64,000 nt of DNA from Firmicutes bacterium HGW-Firmicutes-7 (lineage in GTDB: Bacteria > Bacillota > Clostridia > Lachnospirales > Vallitaleaceae): contig PGZO01000006.1 of assembly GCA_002841375.1 (NCBI GenBank), positions 148,063-212,062 on the forward strand, read 5' to 3'. The notes under the pieces were generated by a model. The model was not told the origin of the DNA, searched no databases, and saw nothing but the letters and a program-made list of their open reading frames with translations. Made by a program: the position numbers and the translations under genes. Numbering within the stretch: position 1 is the first letter of the stretch; every line of letters starts with the position of its first letter. This document shows, piece by piece, positions 53,378 through 61,659 of this stretch.

Positions 53378-54046
53378 TTAGTTATTATGAGAATAATAAT
53401 CTATAATAGGAACTCCCTTTAAGATCAAGTAATTTCCAATAGCGATCTCCAAATCTCCACTTGTGCGATTTTCAAGAATATCAGGAGTTAAAGGAAATAT
53501 GAACACAAATGATTTATCCCATTGCTCGTCGACTTGCTTAACTAATAATCCAGAAGACAACTCATCTTTAAAATTTATATCAAAGCTTTTTGCAACCACA
53601 CCTAAATGCCCTTTGTTCGTAAATTTCAACCACACGATATCATACGGGTTGTTTAGGTTGAATTTTTCACTTATAGTATCATACTTTGCATCCCAAAACA
53701 TATATTTTTTCGACCTTTTATCGTATTCACAGTCTTTCCAGCTAAGATTTATAGCGATTATTCCATTATCCAAAATCACTTGCTGAATATTGTCAAGCGC
53801 TATACAGTCACACCTTATGATTTTTTCCTTATGTCCATTATCAGCTCTTATCAATTCCAAAAAATCATTAACATAAGAAAAAACCTCGCTAAAAGAAACT
53901 GGAGATAATTTTGCTTGTTCATCCGCTTTGTCGTTTCTTACAGTATCATTATAGTAACGACGAACTCCACGTAATTTTTTATCTCCATTAATTTCATAAA
54001 ATGCATCTTCATCTTTCTTGAAGAATTTCTCTAATTCTGAATTCAT
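53378..54046 (-). CDS. Hypothetical protein
   Basis: This 222-residue protein is not recognised. It is soluble, of mixed alpha/beta composition, and has a Trp/Tyr-rich middle (LSWKDCEYDKRSKKYMFWDA) and a predicted beta-rich C-terminal half (GHLGVVAKSFDINF, SFVFIFPLTP). GAGGAGC precedes the ATG at fair spacing. It lies 43 bases before the next gene on the same strand, so the two are probably transcribed together. Confidence 0.65.
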   Translation of the reverse strand: MNSELEKFFKKDEDAFYEINGDKKLRGVRRYYNDTVRNDKADEQAKLSPVSFSEVFSYVNDFLELIRADNGHKEKIIRCDCIALDNIQQVILDNGIIAINLSWKDCEYDKRSKKYMFWDAKYDTISEKFNLNNPYDIVWLKFTNKGHLGVVAKSFDINFKDELSSGLLVKQVDEQWDKSFVFIFPLTPDILENRTSGDLEIAIGNYLILKGVPIIDYYSHNN

Positions 54047-54244
54047 TTTTAGCTCCTCAATTTCAAATTTGTATGTCTCATCCTTCTATTGTTCATTCAT
54101 TTCTTAAACATAATGGGTAGCTCATAGATATTTATGATTAGACTCATCGTACTATATCAAAAGCAAATTAATCTTCATACTTCAAAACAAAACTACATTT
54201 TGATTGAAAAAGTTATTAAGTACTAATGATTTATCAACTGAGTA
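54047..54244. other. Intergenic stretch between two island genes
   Basis: About 200 bases hold no gene. The sequence near 54108, TAAACATAATGGG, repeats one at 52496 and may mark a gene boundary of this island. Confidence 0.4.
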
Positions 54245-54953
54245 CTAATAATCCTCATTATCATATGTATCTTGCATAACATGCATAAATTTTATTCCGT
54301 ACTGAGTTAGTGAGTAACTCAGTTCAGCAGCAGCTTTACCAAACGAAAAATTATAGAAGATCTGCTGGTTTAAAAAGCCTAAATGTACCATACGAACTGA
54401 TTGTGAATCCATCATACTGTGTGTAGTCTCTTGAATATATGCCTTTTCATTCAAGCATTCATCATACTTCCCTATATTGTAAATCATCCGCAGGAACTAA
54501 ATATCAATAAATAAATACTCATCAATTAAATTTGTCATCCTTATAAACTCACTCCAAGTTAAAAAAACATCAACATGTGCTTTGAATACCTTAGAAAAGG
54601 TTATAGTAGAATCAGAATTTTTCATACTGTCTACGATAACTATAACATGTTCTATAACAGCCTCTGATACTGGTCATCATCTTCCATTCTGCATTTAAAT
54701 TGAATAAACTTAGCACTTGTTTTATCAACTTTTCGAAGTTGCTCCAAAAACAAAATGACTTTTTAAGGAAGAACCTTTCCCTGATACCATTACCAAATTT
54801 AGCAACAGCTAAGATGGTGTTAACAATTGGGACATCTTTTAGCAAGCCATCTTCTAATAATGAATCAATTGATAGTTCAATTACATCCTGACTGACTGTT
54901 TTCAATGGATCAATCAGCTCACATTTAAGTTCTTTCTTTATAATATCATACAT
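54245..54953 (-). pseudogene. Decayed gene for a helical protein (frameshifts plus in-frame stop)
   Basis: Three minus-strand frames join into one protein-like reading. The first part starts at 54953 (landmarks DGLLKDVPIVNTILAV and GIRERFFLKK) and shifts frame near 54755. The second (FLEQLRKVDKTSAKFIQF) runs to a TAG near 54664. The third (VIVDSMKNSDSTITFSKVF, then TWSEFIRMTNLIDEY) continues past a TAG near 54500 into the segment ending TQYGIKFMHVM and DNEDY at 54245. Related intact proteins in other bacteria have the same order, as I recall it. The name of the family is not certain. Sequencing errors could also explain one of the shifts. Confidence 0.6.
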
Positions 54954-54998
54954 GGAATAATTCCTTCCTTTACCAATTAAGACGACTCCTTTTGAATA

Positions 54999-55304
54999 TT
55001 ATGCTTCTGCTACTTTTGTCTCAACAAGACCATGCTCAACTAATTCATCTCGTATTGTAGTTAGCTCATTATTAAGTTGATTTATATACTCTTGGCAAAC
55101 TAATGTATAAAGGTCTTCTCTATCATCCTCAAGAACGAAATTAAATTCATATTTCTTCAACTCCATAATCAGTTCATTAAATGCCTGTTTTACAACAATC
55201 GGATTGTCACTAGTTAAAACAATTTCTAAGTTTTTGTCTCTTATTGATAATAGCAACTTTGTTGTCTCAGCATTACGAACAATATTAGCTTTTAAAATCT
55301 CCAT
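54999..55304 (-). CDS. Small helical protein, partner of the PHP-ATPase
   Basis: This product of about 101 residues begins at the ATG at 55304, preceded by AAAGGGGT. An upstream ATG at 55346 would overlap the PHP-ATPase gene further. The last 20 bases of the PHP-ATPase gene overlap this start, so the two are translationally coupled. The protein is alpha/beta with an acidic C-terminus (SDNPIVVKQAFNELIMEL, then LEDDREDLYTLVCQEYINQL). It has no known family. Coupling suggests it regulates or accompanies the ATPase. Confidence 0.7.
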   Translation of the reverse strand: MEILKANIVRNAETTKLLLSIRDKNLEIVLTSDNPIVVKQAFNELIMELKKYEFNFVLEDDREDLYTLVCQEYINQLNNELTTIRDELVEHGLVETKVAEA

Positions 55305-57429
55305 AAATTTTACCCCTTTCACCAAAAGCTTCTTTACCACCTTCAAGTGTCTTCATGCTTATTTCTTTCCAATCCAATTTCTTCCCAGATTCATTACAGG
55401 TTAAATAGTTAGTAAATGGGTTGCCAATAAATGTGTGATAATGATCTTTATCATGCATACGATATATTGAATTGTACGGTAAAGTTCTTACAGCTATATT
55501 CGCATCATGAGTTGCAATAATTAGTTTTTTTCCCATTTTTGCTCGTAGTTTTAACATTGGCACAATAATATCATTAATATAGTCATTACCCAAACTTTTT
55601 TCAGGTTCATCAAGCAAATAGATATCTTTCTCTTCCAGCAATTCATTATGAAGTAATAACATTGAAGATTCACCATTTGATGGTTTATAGAATTCACCAT
55701 TGATTGCAAAATACTTCTTAAATAGTACTAAGTCATTTATTGAAACAATTGCTTCAATACCATTTATGGAATTTAGTTCTGTTATTGCCTCAAACAACTT
55801 GTTAGTATATATCATACTAAAAACTGATTTTGTAGCTATAACAAATTCCTTCTGAGGTGTCTTTTTAACTTTAGTTATAGGGCTCAGCGCTCCGTCACTT
55901 ATCGTACCATCTTGTATAATAAATTCTGTTAAACAGTCAAGTTTTCCTTTATCTCCTAAATTGCCTACCGCTTCACTCAATTTAGGTATATCTGTTTCAA
56001 TTGAACTTATTATTTTTTTAATGTTGCACTCTATTCTAATTCTATTTCGTGTATAGTCTCGGAAACCGGTGGAACTAGGTTTCACTGGACTACCAGTTTT
56101 CTTTGCTATTTCATCACCAAATACTTTTATCAATTGATTCAATAACTTAACTGTTACCGAATTAATATAAAGTTTTTCTTTCTCATCTTCTACAACTTTT
56201 ATCACTTTTGATAACACATCATTTAATTCATCTCTTAAGTCATCATCCAGTATGGATAGAAGAAGATTACTTTCTGTGACATAGTCCATGAAATTTATAA
56301 TTTGATCTAATGTTTTGTCTGATTCAATAAATTTGTTCTTGACACTTATTGTGTCTTCTGAAGTAATTTTGTTTACCATTAATGCTCTAGCTTTTCTATT
56401 TGTAACTTGAGTACTATAATAGTTAACATACCTTGATAAGTTTGTGACATCTACATCTTTCAATTTATTTAAGCAACTAATCTCATCAATACAATTATCA
56501 ACTCCGGTATCTGTAACTTCAAATACTAAATTATTACCCTTTATGTCAAAACGATCTTCTAAATTTTCTTCACTCGAATGATAAACACGTGCACTCATTC
56601 CTTTCTCATTATATTGTTTTGCGATAGCCTTCAATATGTCCGACTTACCAGTACCTTTAGAGCCAAACAATATATTAATATCGCTATAAATACTGAGATT
56701 AACTGAGTCATCATTCTTAAATGGTTTTAGAACAAATTCTTCTTGCTTCTTATGGTCTAAAAGAGTATTAATTGTCGGTTCATCTTTGTCTAAAAGCAAG
56801 CAAAAATGTTCAAAGCTTTCTACTGGAAGTCTTAATTCTGGTAGCTTCTCTGCTTCACAAATATATTCATTCCAATCATGAATATCCGTACCGTAGATAG
56901 ACTTGTGACCATGCGAAATATAAATACCCGCTGATATGGAATTTGTTGCTTCCTTTATTACTCTATTTCTATTGCTAACTAAGTTAGTAAGTTTATCGAT
57001 ATCTTCATCCGATAGCGCTGGTTTTTTCACATAATAATGTGGTATGTATATTGCATCAAACAATGAAAGCTCATGAACTAATGAGTCAATATTTATTGAA
57101 TAATCCTCTATCGCATTAGTGCCAATGATTTCTTTTAACTTTTTATCAAACTTATCAGATTCTTTAGGGTTAACAATTACTATTAGATGCCCCTTGCGTT
57201 CCTCCTCCTTGATATCTAGTTCAACTCCCGGCCAAATATCACAATAATCCCCAGCAATATCTACAAAGTCATTATATTGACTTAAATCAAAATGATTATG
57301 ATTTGTTATAGCGAGTATTTTCACATCAGTTTCACGGATAATATTCGAGAAACTTTCTTTGTCAATATTTCTGGTTGCTGCATCCCCAGTTTTTGTTTTC
57401 TTCGTATGAGCGTGTATATCAATTTTCAA
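55285..57429 (-). CDS. PHP-domain / SMC-like ABC ATPase (TrlF-like)
   Basis: This 714-residue protein has an N-terminal PHP phosphoesterase domain (metal motifs HAH at residues 6-8, NHNHFD near 43, PGVELD near 68, GHLIVIV) and a C-terminal ATPase. The ATPase has a Walker A GSKGTGKS near residue 254, a coiled middle part and a Walker B YLLDEPEKSLGN near 603 followed by IIATHD, as in SMC/RecF-type ATPases. This combination matches proteins annotated as TrlF-family ATPases, which occur in defence or mobile islands. I infer an ATP-gated nuclease or phosphatase directed at nucleic acid or nucleotides. It overlaps the next small gene. A core element is 51 bases upstream of the start. Confidence 0.85.
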   Translation of the reverse strand: MKIDIHAHTKKTKTGDAATRNIDKESFSNIIRETDVKILAITNHNHFDLSQYNDFVDIAGDYCDIWPGVELDIKEEERKGHLIVIVNPKESDKFDKKLKEIIGTNAIEDYSINIDSLVHELSLFDAIYIPHYYVKKPALSDEDIDKLTNLVSNRNRVIKEATNSISAGIYISHGHKSIYGTDIHDWNEYICEAEKLPELRLPVESFEHFCLLLDKDEPTINTLLDHKKQEEFVLKPFKNDDSVNLSIYSDINILFGSKGTGKSDILKAIAKQYNEKGMSARVYHSSEENLEDRFDIKGNNLVFEVTDTGVDNCIDEISCLNKLKDVDVTNLSRYVNYYSTQVTNRKARALMVNKITSEDTISVKNKFIESDKTLDQIINFMDYVTESNLLLSILDDDLRDELNDVLSKVIKVVEDEKEKLYINSVTVKLLNQLIKVFGDEIAKKTGSPVKPSSTGFRDYTRNRIRIECNIKKIISSIETDIPKLSEAVGNLGDKGKLDCLTEFIIQDGTISDGALSPITKVKKTPQKEFVIATKSVFSMIYTNKLFEAITELNSINGIEAIVSINDLVLFKKYFAINGEFYKPSNGESSMLLLHNELLEEKDIYLLDEPEKSLGNDYINDIIVPMLKLRAKMGKKLIIATHDANIAVRTLPYNSIYRMHDKDHYHTFIGNPFTNYLTCNESGKKLDWKEISMKTLEGGKEAFGERGKIYGDFKS

Positions 57430-57479
57430 TACTATCCCCCCTTGGATAAATCCTTAATTATTTGAAGTAGTGTCATTAT

Positions 57480-57575
57480 TTCAAATAACGTTCCCCCAGT
57501 TTCCGTTGTTCCCATTGCGCTCAAGGCCACAAAGCGATAAAAGTCGGGGGCATGACAGTTGTCGTGTTAAATGAA
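57480..57575 (-). repeat. attC-like imperfect palindrome, copy B
   Basis: TTCAAATAAC (57480-57489) and GTTAAATGAA (57566-57575) bound an imperfect palindrome with CCCCC/GGGGG inner arms, just after the stop of the HEPN-like gene and before the PHP-ATPase gene. Outer arms match at 8 of 10 positions. The plus-strand core is related to those at 58439 and 59455. Confidence 0.6.
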
Positions 57576-57610
57576 GTCCATATGCGGCATTTCACAACTA
57601 ATTTCAAATA

Positions 57611-58387
57611 TTAAAAATCAAAATATTGAAATTTTGATCTCTCATATTTTGATTCGAATATATTCATTGCTAACAAGTGGCTTACTTCTTCTAGTTTTGG
57701 TACTAAACCGGAAAAATTATTGATAGCTTCAACAGTATTATCTTGTCCACCATGTACAACTTCATTGCGCTTCTGGTACATATCATCAATCCAACCTTGT
57801 GGAAAATCCCAATTATATTCAGTACCAAAATAATCTAAGAAAGATTGATATATCATATTCTTTGCACCATTCTGAGTTCTCGTGGTTTCCGTATGGTACT
57901 CCTTTCCGAGTATTTCTATTACATTCCAGTATGAAAGGAACCTATCAAACGTGTTCTCTGTATTCTTACCTTTTGTATACCAACCAATTGCACGGAGCAA
58001 CCTAGGTTCTTCAATTTCTAGTCGTCTTGCAATCTCAAATGATTCTATGAAGTCAGCCTTCTCCAATCGTCTTCTAGTAAGATATTTAGAGTTTCTATTC
58101 CCTTGTCCATTACGCGCAAATAAATTAATAGCAATATTATTCTCAAAAGCTAAAACATCAATCATATGCCCAAAATAAACATATGCAACCGTTTCTGCGA
58201 TCTCACTGGTTTCTGCATATGCTGTAATTGTTGCTTTCAGCCCCAATTGAGAATCTTCCAACTGTATGTCAGAATAAAACTGGTGATGACCGAAACCTTT
58301 CTCACTCTTGAAGCTAATGTTGCTCTGAATTGTAATGGGACCAATTACATCTAAATCAACTTCCCAAATCCTTCTTCCACTCATCAT
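57611..58387 (-). CDS. HEPN-type (MauJ/ApeA-like) protein
   Basis: This 258-residue protein has a beta-rich N-terminal half and a helical C-terminal half. The latter contains RNEVVHGG near residue 205, the R-x4-H signature of HEPN ribonucleases. It is also like proteins annotated MauJ, which are common in accessory islands. HEPN proteins usually cleave RNA in antiviral defence or toxin systems. Two start codons are adjacent (58387 and 58384); GGAGGTG favours the second slightly. A 52-base leader separates the start from a core element, and an attC-like palindrome follows the stop. The role in this island is inferred. Confidence 0.75.
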   Translation of the reverse strand: MMSGRRIWEVDLDVIGPITIQSNISFKSEKGFGHHQFYSDIQLEDSQLGLKATITAYAETSEIAETVAYVYFGHMIDVLAFENNIAINLFARNGQGNRNSKYLTRRRLEKADFIESFEIARRLEIEEPRLLRAIGWYTKGKNTENTFDRFLSYWNVIEILGKEYHTETTRTQNGAKNMIYQSFLDYFGTEYNWDFPQGWIDDMYQKRNEVVHGGQDNTVEAINNFSGLVPKLEEVSHLLAMNIFESKYERSKFQYFDF

Positions 58388-58438
58388 AGCACCTCCAAAT
58401 ATTCTTTTATCTAATATTCATTAACACAGCATATGGAT

Positions 58439-58539
58439 TTCATATAACGTGTTCGTAGTTGCCGAAGTTCATCGGCCCAATTACTTCCCGATTGTAGACA
58501 CTTAAAGCCGCTGAATTTTGCAACTACTTGTTATGTGAA
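58439..58539 (-). repeat. attC-like imperfect palindrome, copy A
   Basis: Outer arms TTCATATAAC (58439-58448) and GTTATGTGAA (58530-58539) match at 9 of 10 positions. Inner arms GTAGTTGC (58455-58462) and GCAACTAC (58520-58527) match perfectly, and a third pair (58463-58476 with 58507-58519) adds more pairing. Two outer and two inner boxes around an imperfect stem are the layout of an integron attC site. It lies after the stop of the 58.6 kb gene and before the HEPN-like gene. Confidence 0.6.
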
Positions 58540-58561
58540 GTAAAAACGGAAACATCAACCA

Positions 58562-59413
58562 CTATCCTCTAATATCAATAATACGTTTTGTATCATTTAC
58601 TACTGTCTTTATTCCTTTTCGATTATAGGTCTCAAGTGGACTAAACAACTTTTCTTTTTCAAGCTTTGCAAAAAGATTTTCAACACTCTCTTCGATATTA
58701 TTGGGATTAATTTTAATCTCATCTAAAAGTTTATTATAATACTCGTCTAAAGGAATTGCTTCATTACTTATCCTTTCAAAATCTGTACCACTTTCTTTGT
58801 CCAATCGAATTATCTTTGTAGGTTTTCCATCCTTTAGAATAATCAATGTACTCCTGCTAACATTAACACGCATTGAATTATTCCCTTCAGCGAATAATAG
58901 TCTTTCAACAAATTTTAATATAATTCCAGCTAGAACAGAGGACACTATATCAAGAAACAAACTGCCTTGCTCAAATCTATTTAAAACAACTAAGTCCTTA
59001 TAATTTGATGCAAAGCTAGCAGATGTTGTCGCATAAGGTCTTACTTGTGTAGATTCCTTTTTATTAGCAGCCAACTTCCTTTGATCAGATTCAAAAGAAC
59101 TTATCTTCTCAGATATCTCAATCCTTTTCTTAACATCAATATCTTTAAACTCTACATCAAGAATATTTCTTAGCTCTCTAATTCGTTTATATACCTTATT
59201 TTCCTCGTTATTTATTAATCCATCAAGCTTAATTTTTTCATCAATGAAATATTGCTGATTATCTTCGTATGCCCTAGTTATCCCAGATATCAAAGCTTGT
59301 AAGTTAACAAGTGAAGACGACAAATCAAAGACAGTTCTATATGACTCACTAAAGTATACCTCAAAATCTACTAATGGCTCTCTCATTGCATAATTAATTG
59401 TAAAATCCTTCAT
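58562..59413 (-). CDS. Hypothetical protein with one hydrophobic segment
   Basis: This 283-residue protein is not recognised. Residues about 45-125 are a charged coiled-coil-like region (NNEENKVYKRIRELRNILD). A segment near residue 150 (FEQGSLFLDIVSSVLAGIIL) resembles the hydrophobic module seen in several small accessory-island proteins. The rest is alpha/beta. The TTCACATAAC core at 59455-59464 lies 41 bases before the start, and the attC-like palindrome follows the stop by about 22 bases. An AAGGAG site precedes the ATG. Confidence 0.65.
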   Translation of the reverse strand: MKDFTINYAMREPLVDFEVYFSESYRTVFDLSSSLVNLQALISGITRAYEDNQQYFIDEKIKLDGLINNEENKVYKRIRELRNILDVEFKDIDVKKRIEISEKISSFESDQRKLAANKKESTQVRPYATTSASFASNYKDLVVLNRFEQGSLFLDIVSSVLAGIILKFVERLLFAEGNNSMRVNVSRSTLIILKDGKPTKIIRLDKESGTDFERISNEAIPLDEYYNKLLDEIKINPNNIEESVENLFAKLEKEKLFSPLETYNRKGIKTVVNDTKRIIDIRG

Positions 59414-59454
59414 TATGTACTCCTTATGTAATTTCTAGTTAAAATAGTTTTTAT

Positions 59455-59464
59455 TTCACATAAC
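59455..59464 (-). repeat. Copy C of the TTCANATAAC core element
   Basis: The plus strand reads TTCACATAAC, identical to the copy at 52446. It lies upstream of the 58.6 kb gene and immediately after the stop of a gene remnant. No palindrome partner was found. Confidence 0.5.
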
Positions 59465-59484
59465 TTAAGTGTTCCTGAACTCAT

Positions 59485-59655
59485 TCTAAACTTCTCATTA
59501 TTGCTTTAATGCGTGCATTGCAGAACTCCCAATTATAGTCATAATCACTTAAACCTTCAAACAACACAAAAACCCCCGAAACAGCAATCAAATAGTCTGT
59601 AATTTTCCAATTACAAACTTCCAAAAGCTCATCGAGGGTATCTTTACAATCAATA
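59485..59655 (-). pseudogene. Remnant of a coding sequence (no start)
   Basis: A minus-strand frame of about 55 codons ends in a stop near 59485 and reads as a plausible protein tail (landmarks LLEVCNWKITDYLIAVSG, SDYDYNWEFCNARIKAI). No ATG or ribosome site opens it, and a stop bounds it upstream. I take it as the 3' end of a lost gene that has kept its downstream core element. Confidence 0.4.
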
Positions 59656-59980
59656 TATAATTATAAAATAATAGATCTCTAATAAGTCATATTTCCAAGC
59701 TGTCAATACCCTCTCACATACCTTCTATATCTATGAAAAGTATATTCCATTTTCTTACAAGTCACAAGCTTTATTTGTAATTTTCGACTGCTTTTTCATA
59801 ATATCTCATGTCTCAAATGTCATTACTTTTTTACCACTTGATAGAAATAAAAAGTATATCTAAAGCAATCCTGCATGTTATTATTGATTATAATCTCTTA
59901 TCCTCTATCTTTGTCACATGTCAAATAAATTACAAATTCGATTTCATAGGTGATTTATTTAAATGCCTAAGACAGATCTA

Positions 59981-60088
59981 GGTAATGTCGGTACTCCAGG
60001 CTTCATTCGTCATATTAATAGCTTTGTTTCTTAACAGCGGATAGATTTTATGCCCCAGCATTGATATTGATAAATTTGTTTTGGGCAA
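59981..60088 (-). pseudogene. Relic of an IS3/IS150-type transposase (orfB)
   Basis: About 36 codons on the minus strand read LPKTNLSISMLGHKIYPLL, then a stretch ending in NEAWSTDIT. These match the start of the DDE core in IS3-family transposases, where a conserved W(S/A)TDITY motif carries the first catalytic Asp. A stop follows at once and nothing upstream continues, so only a short fragment remains. The rest of the element is not visible. Confidence 0.6.
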
Positions 60089-60110
60089 TCATCAGAATTC
60101 TTTCATAAAT

Positions 60111-60150
60111 AAAAAGCGTATATACATTTTCTAATGTTTATACGCTTTTA
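60111..60150 (-). terminator. Terminator overlapping the end of the small XRE gene
   Basis: On the minus strand AAAAGCGTATAAACATT and AATGTATATACGCTTTTT form a long hairpin with one mismatch, ending in a T run. The stop codon of the small XRE gene lies inside the upstream arm. Confidence 0.8.
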
Positions 60151-60347
60151 TCATCTACATATTCTGCTATATCTTCAATTCTACATTTTAAAATATTACA
60201 CAAAATATCTATTGTGTTCATTTCAACATTGGAATTTTGTTTTAATCGATCCAGCTGTCCTTTACTGAAATGGTAATCATTAATAAGCTGGTATGTAGTA
60301 ATTTTTTTTAAGATCATGGTTTTCCATAGAGGATTATAAACTATCAT
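60138..60347 (-). CDS. Small XRE-type (Cro/C1-like) regulator
   Basis: This 69-residue protein is a compact helix-turn-helix: MIVYNPLWKTM, a recognition region FSKGQLDRLKQNSNVEMNT, then IDILCNILKCRIEDIAEYV. It matches the YozG-like group of small phage- and mobile-element-type repressors. Its terminator overlaps the stop codon. It faces away from the plus-strand operon at 60.58 kb, with about 230 bases between the two, including an inverted repeat. Confidence 0.85.
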   Translation of the reverse strand: MIVYNPLWKTMILKKITTYQLINDYHFSKGQLDRLKQNSNVEMNTIDILCNILKCRIEDIAEYVDDKSV

Positions 60348-60413
60348 TTATTTTAATCTCCATATCATATTCAAAGCTATCTAATAAAAGAATACATTAT
60401 GGGAAGTATAATG

Positions 60414-60439
60414 AATATACCCCCCATACGGGGTATATT
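60414..60439. promoter_or_regulatory. Inverted repeat, candidate operator between divergent XRE genes
   Basis: AATATACCCC (60414-60423) and GGGGTATATT (60430-60439) are perfect 10-base inverted arms with a 6-base centre. It sits between two divergent small regulators, about 70 bases from one start and 140 from the other. Binding by either regulator is an inference. Confidence 0.6.
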
Positions 60440-60578
60440 GCATCTGATTTAAACTTTCATAATCAGCAATCTTAAAGCAAGAATTATATATATAAGAAGA
60501 GTCTTTTGGATACAGCTCAAAATTGAGCCTTTGATTAAGCAACCCTTTGAATTAGAATAATAATGGAGGTCATTTGAT

Positions 60579-60836
60579 GTGGATAAAATAAATAGATTAA
60601 AAAAGCTTAGACTAGAAAGAGAGATAAGCCAAGAGAAATGTGCATTTGATACTGGTATTTCTATTAGTAGTATCAAACGATACGAAAGAGATGGTATTGT
60701 AGGTAATGCTTATAATTTAAAGATTTTAGCAGAATACTTTTGTGTTGAGATGGACTACATTTATAGATCAAATGAATATTCAATAAGAAAAGAGGAAAAA
60801 AATGATGGAATTACAGGTAATAGAAATAACTCCTGA
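60579..60836 (+). CDS. XRE-type regulator
   Basis: This 85-residue helix-turn-helix protein (LKKLRLEREISQEKCAF, SISSIKRYERDGIVGN) starts at GTG 60579 with GGAGGT 8 bases ahead. It overlaps the next gene by 35 bases in a different frame, so the two are likely translated together. The family is that of small phage repressors or transcriptional switches. Confidence 0.85.
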   Translation: MDKINRLKKLRLEREISQEKCAFDTGISISSIKRYERDGIVGNAYNLKILAEYFCVEMDYIYRSNEYSIRKEEKNDGITGNRNNS

Positions 60837-61659
60837 AATGGCTAAAAAAATGTTACGCTTTAACACATGTAACAGATCTTTAAGTAAGAAAGCAGTAACT
60901 AAATATGCAGGCATGATGAAACTAGGTGAATGGCATCTATCACATCAAGCGATTGCATTTACAGAAGATGAAACAGGCAACTTAATATTAGTTGATGGAC
61001 AACACCGATTAGCCGCAGTTGTACAATCAGAAATACCTGTAAAATTTTCTGTAATTTATCATGCTGTTCAAACACCATATATAGATACTGTTCGGAATAG
61101 GACATTTATTGATAATTTGAATATCTATAATAAAACTTCTAGGTACACAAAAACTATGATGAGTATTTTTAATTTAGTAATGAGTATCAAGAAAATGAAT
61201 AACATTACTCAAACTGATCGTCAAAAATTCTGTGATCATTATTTCGAGACATTTTATTCGGTTGATAATATATATAAAACTAGTAAAACCAAGAGTGGAG
61301 GTTGTCCATTAAAAACAGCATTATTTATTGCAATAAATGAGAATCAAAATAAGACTACTTTAAAAGACAAGTTAGAAAACTATATGTATATTTTTAATAC
61401 TGGAAATGTTAGTACTGACGATGAATATGGAGAGTATGTTAAAGATATGAGAGATCATTATTATGTACAGAACAGAGAGTTTTCACAAATAAGTGCAAGT
61501 AACTCATCATCCTTTAGAAGAAAGAAGTTAACATCTATTTTCTTATATTCTATTGAAAGTTATATAAATAGTAGAAAATACATTTCATCTATTGATATGA
61601 ATGAAAGAATGTATAAAAAAATTGCTAAACAAGTGGATGCAATAATCAATGACAATTAA
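60802..61659 (+). CDS. ParB/DGQHR-type nucleoid or replication-associated protein
   Basis: This 285-residue protein carries a ParB-like N-terminal core: an MKLGEWHLSHQ segment, then VDGQHRLAAVV near residue 65, with QTPYIDTVRNR further on. The remainder is helical. The DGQHR motif family contains ParB-like phage and plasmid proteins and nucleotide hydrolases. AGAGGA precedes the ATG, and the next gene overlaps its end by 11 bases. I infer a mobile-element origin. The reaction, if any, is unknown. Confidence 0.75.
   Translation: MMELQVIEITPEMAKKMLRFNTCNRSLSKKAVTKYAGMMKLGEWHLSHQAIAFTEDETGNLILVDGQHRLAAVVQSEIPVKFSVIYHAVQTPYIDTVRNRTFIDNLNIYNKTSRYTKTMMSIFNLVMSIKKMNNITQTDRQKFCDHYFETFYSVDNIYKTSKTKSGGCPLKTALFIAINENQNKTTLKDKLENYMYIFNTGNVSTDDEYGEYVKDMRDHYYVQNREFSQISASNSSSFRRKKLTSIFLYSIESYINSRKYISSIDMNERMYKKIAKQVDAIINDN

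Noticed and set aside
60449..60676. A 75-codon minus-strand frame across the start of the rightward XRE gene.
   Set aside because: It is antisense to a well-supported gene and has no ribosome site.
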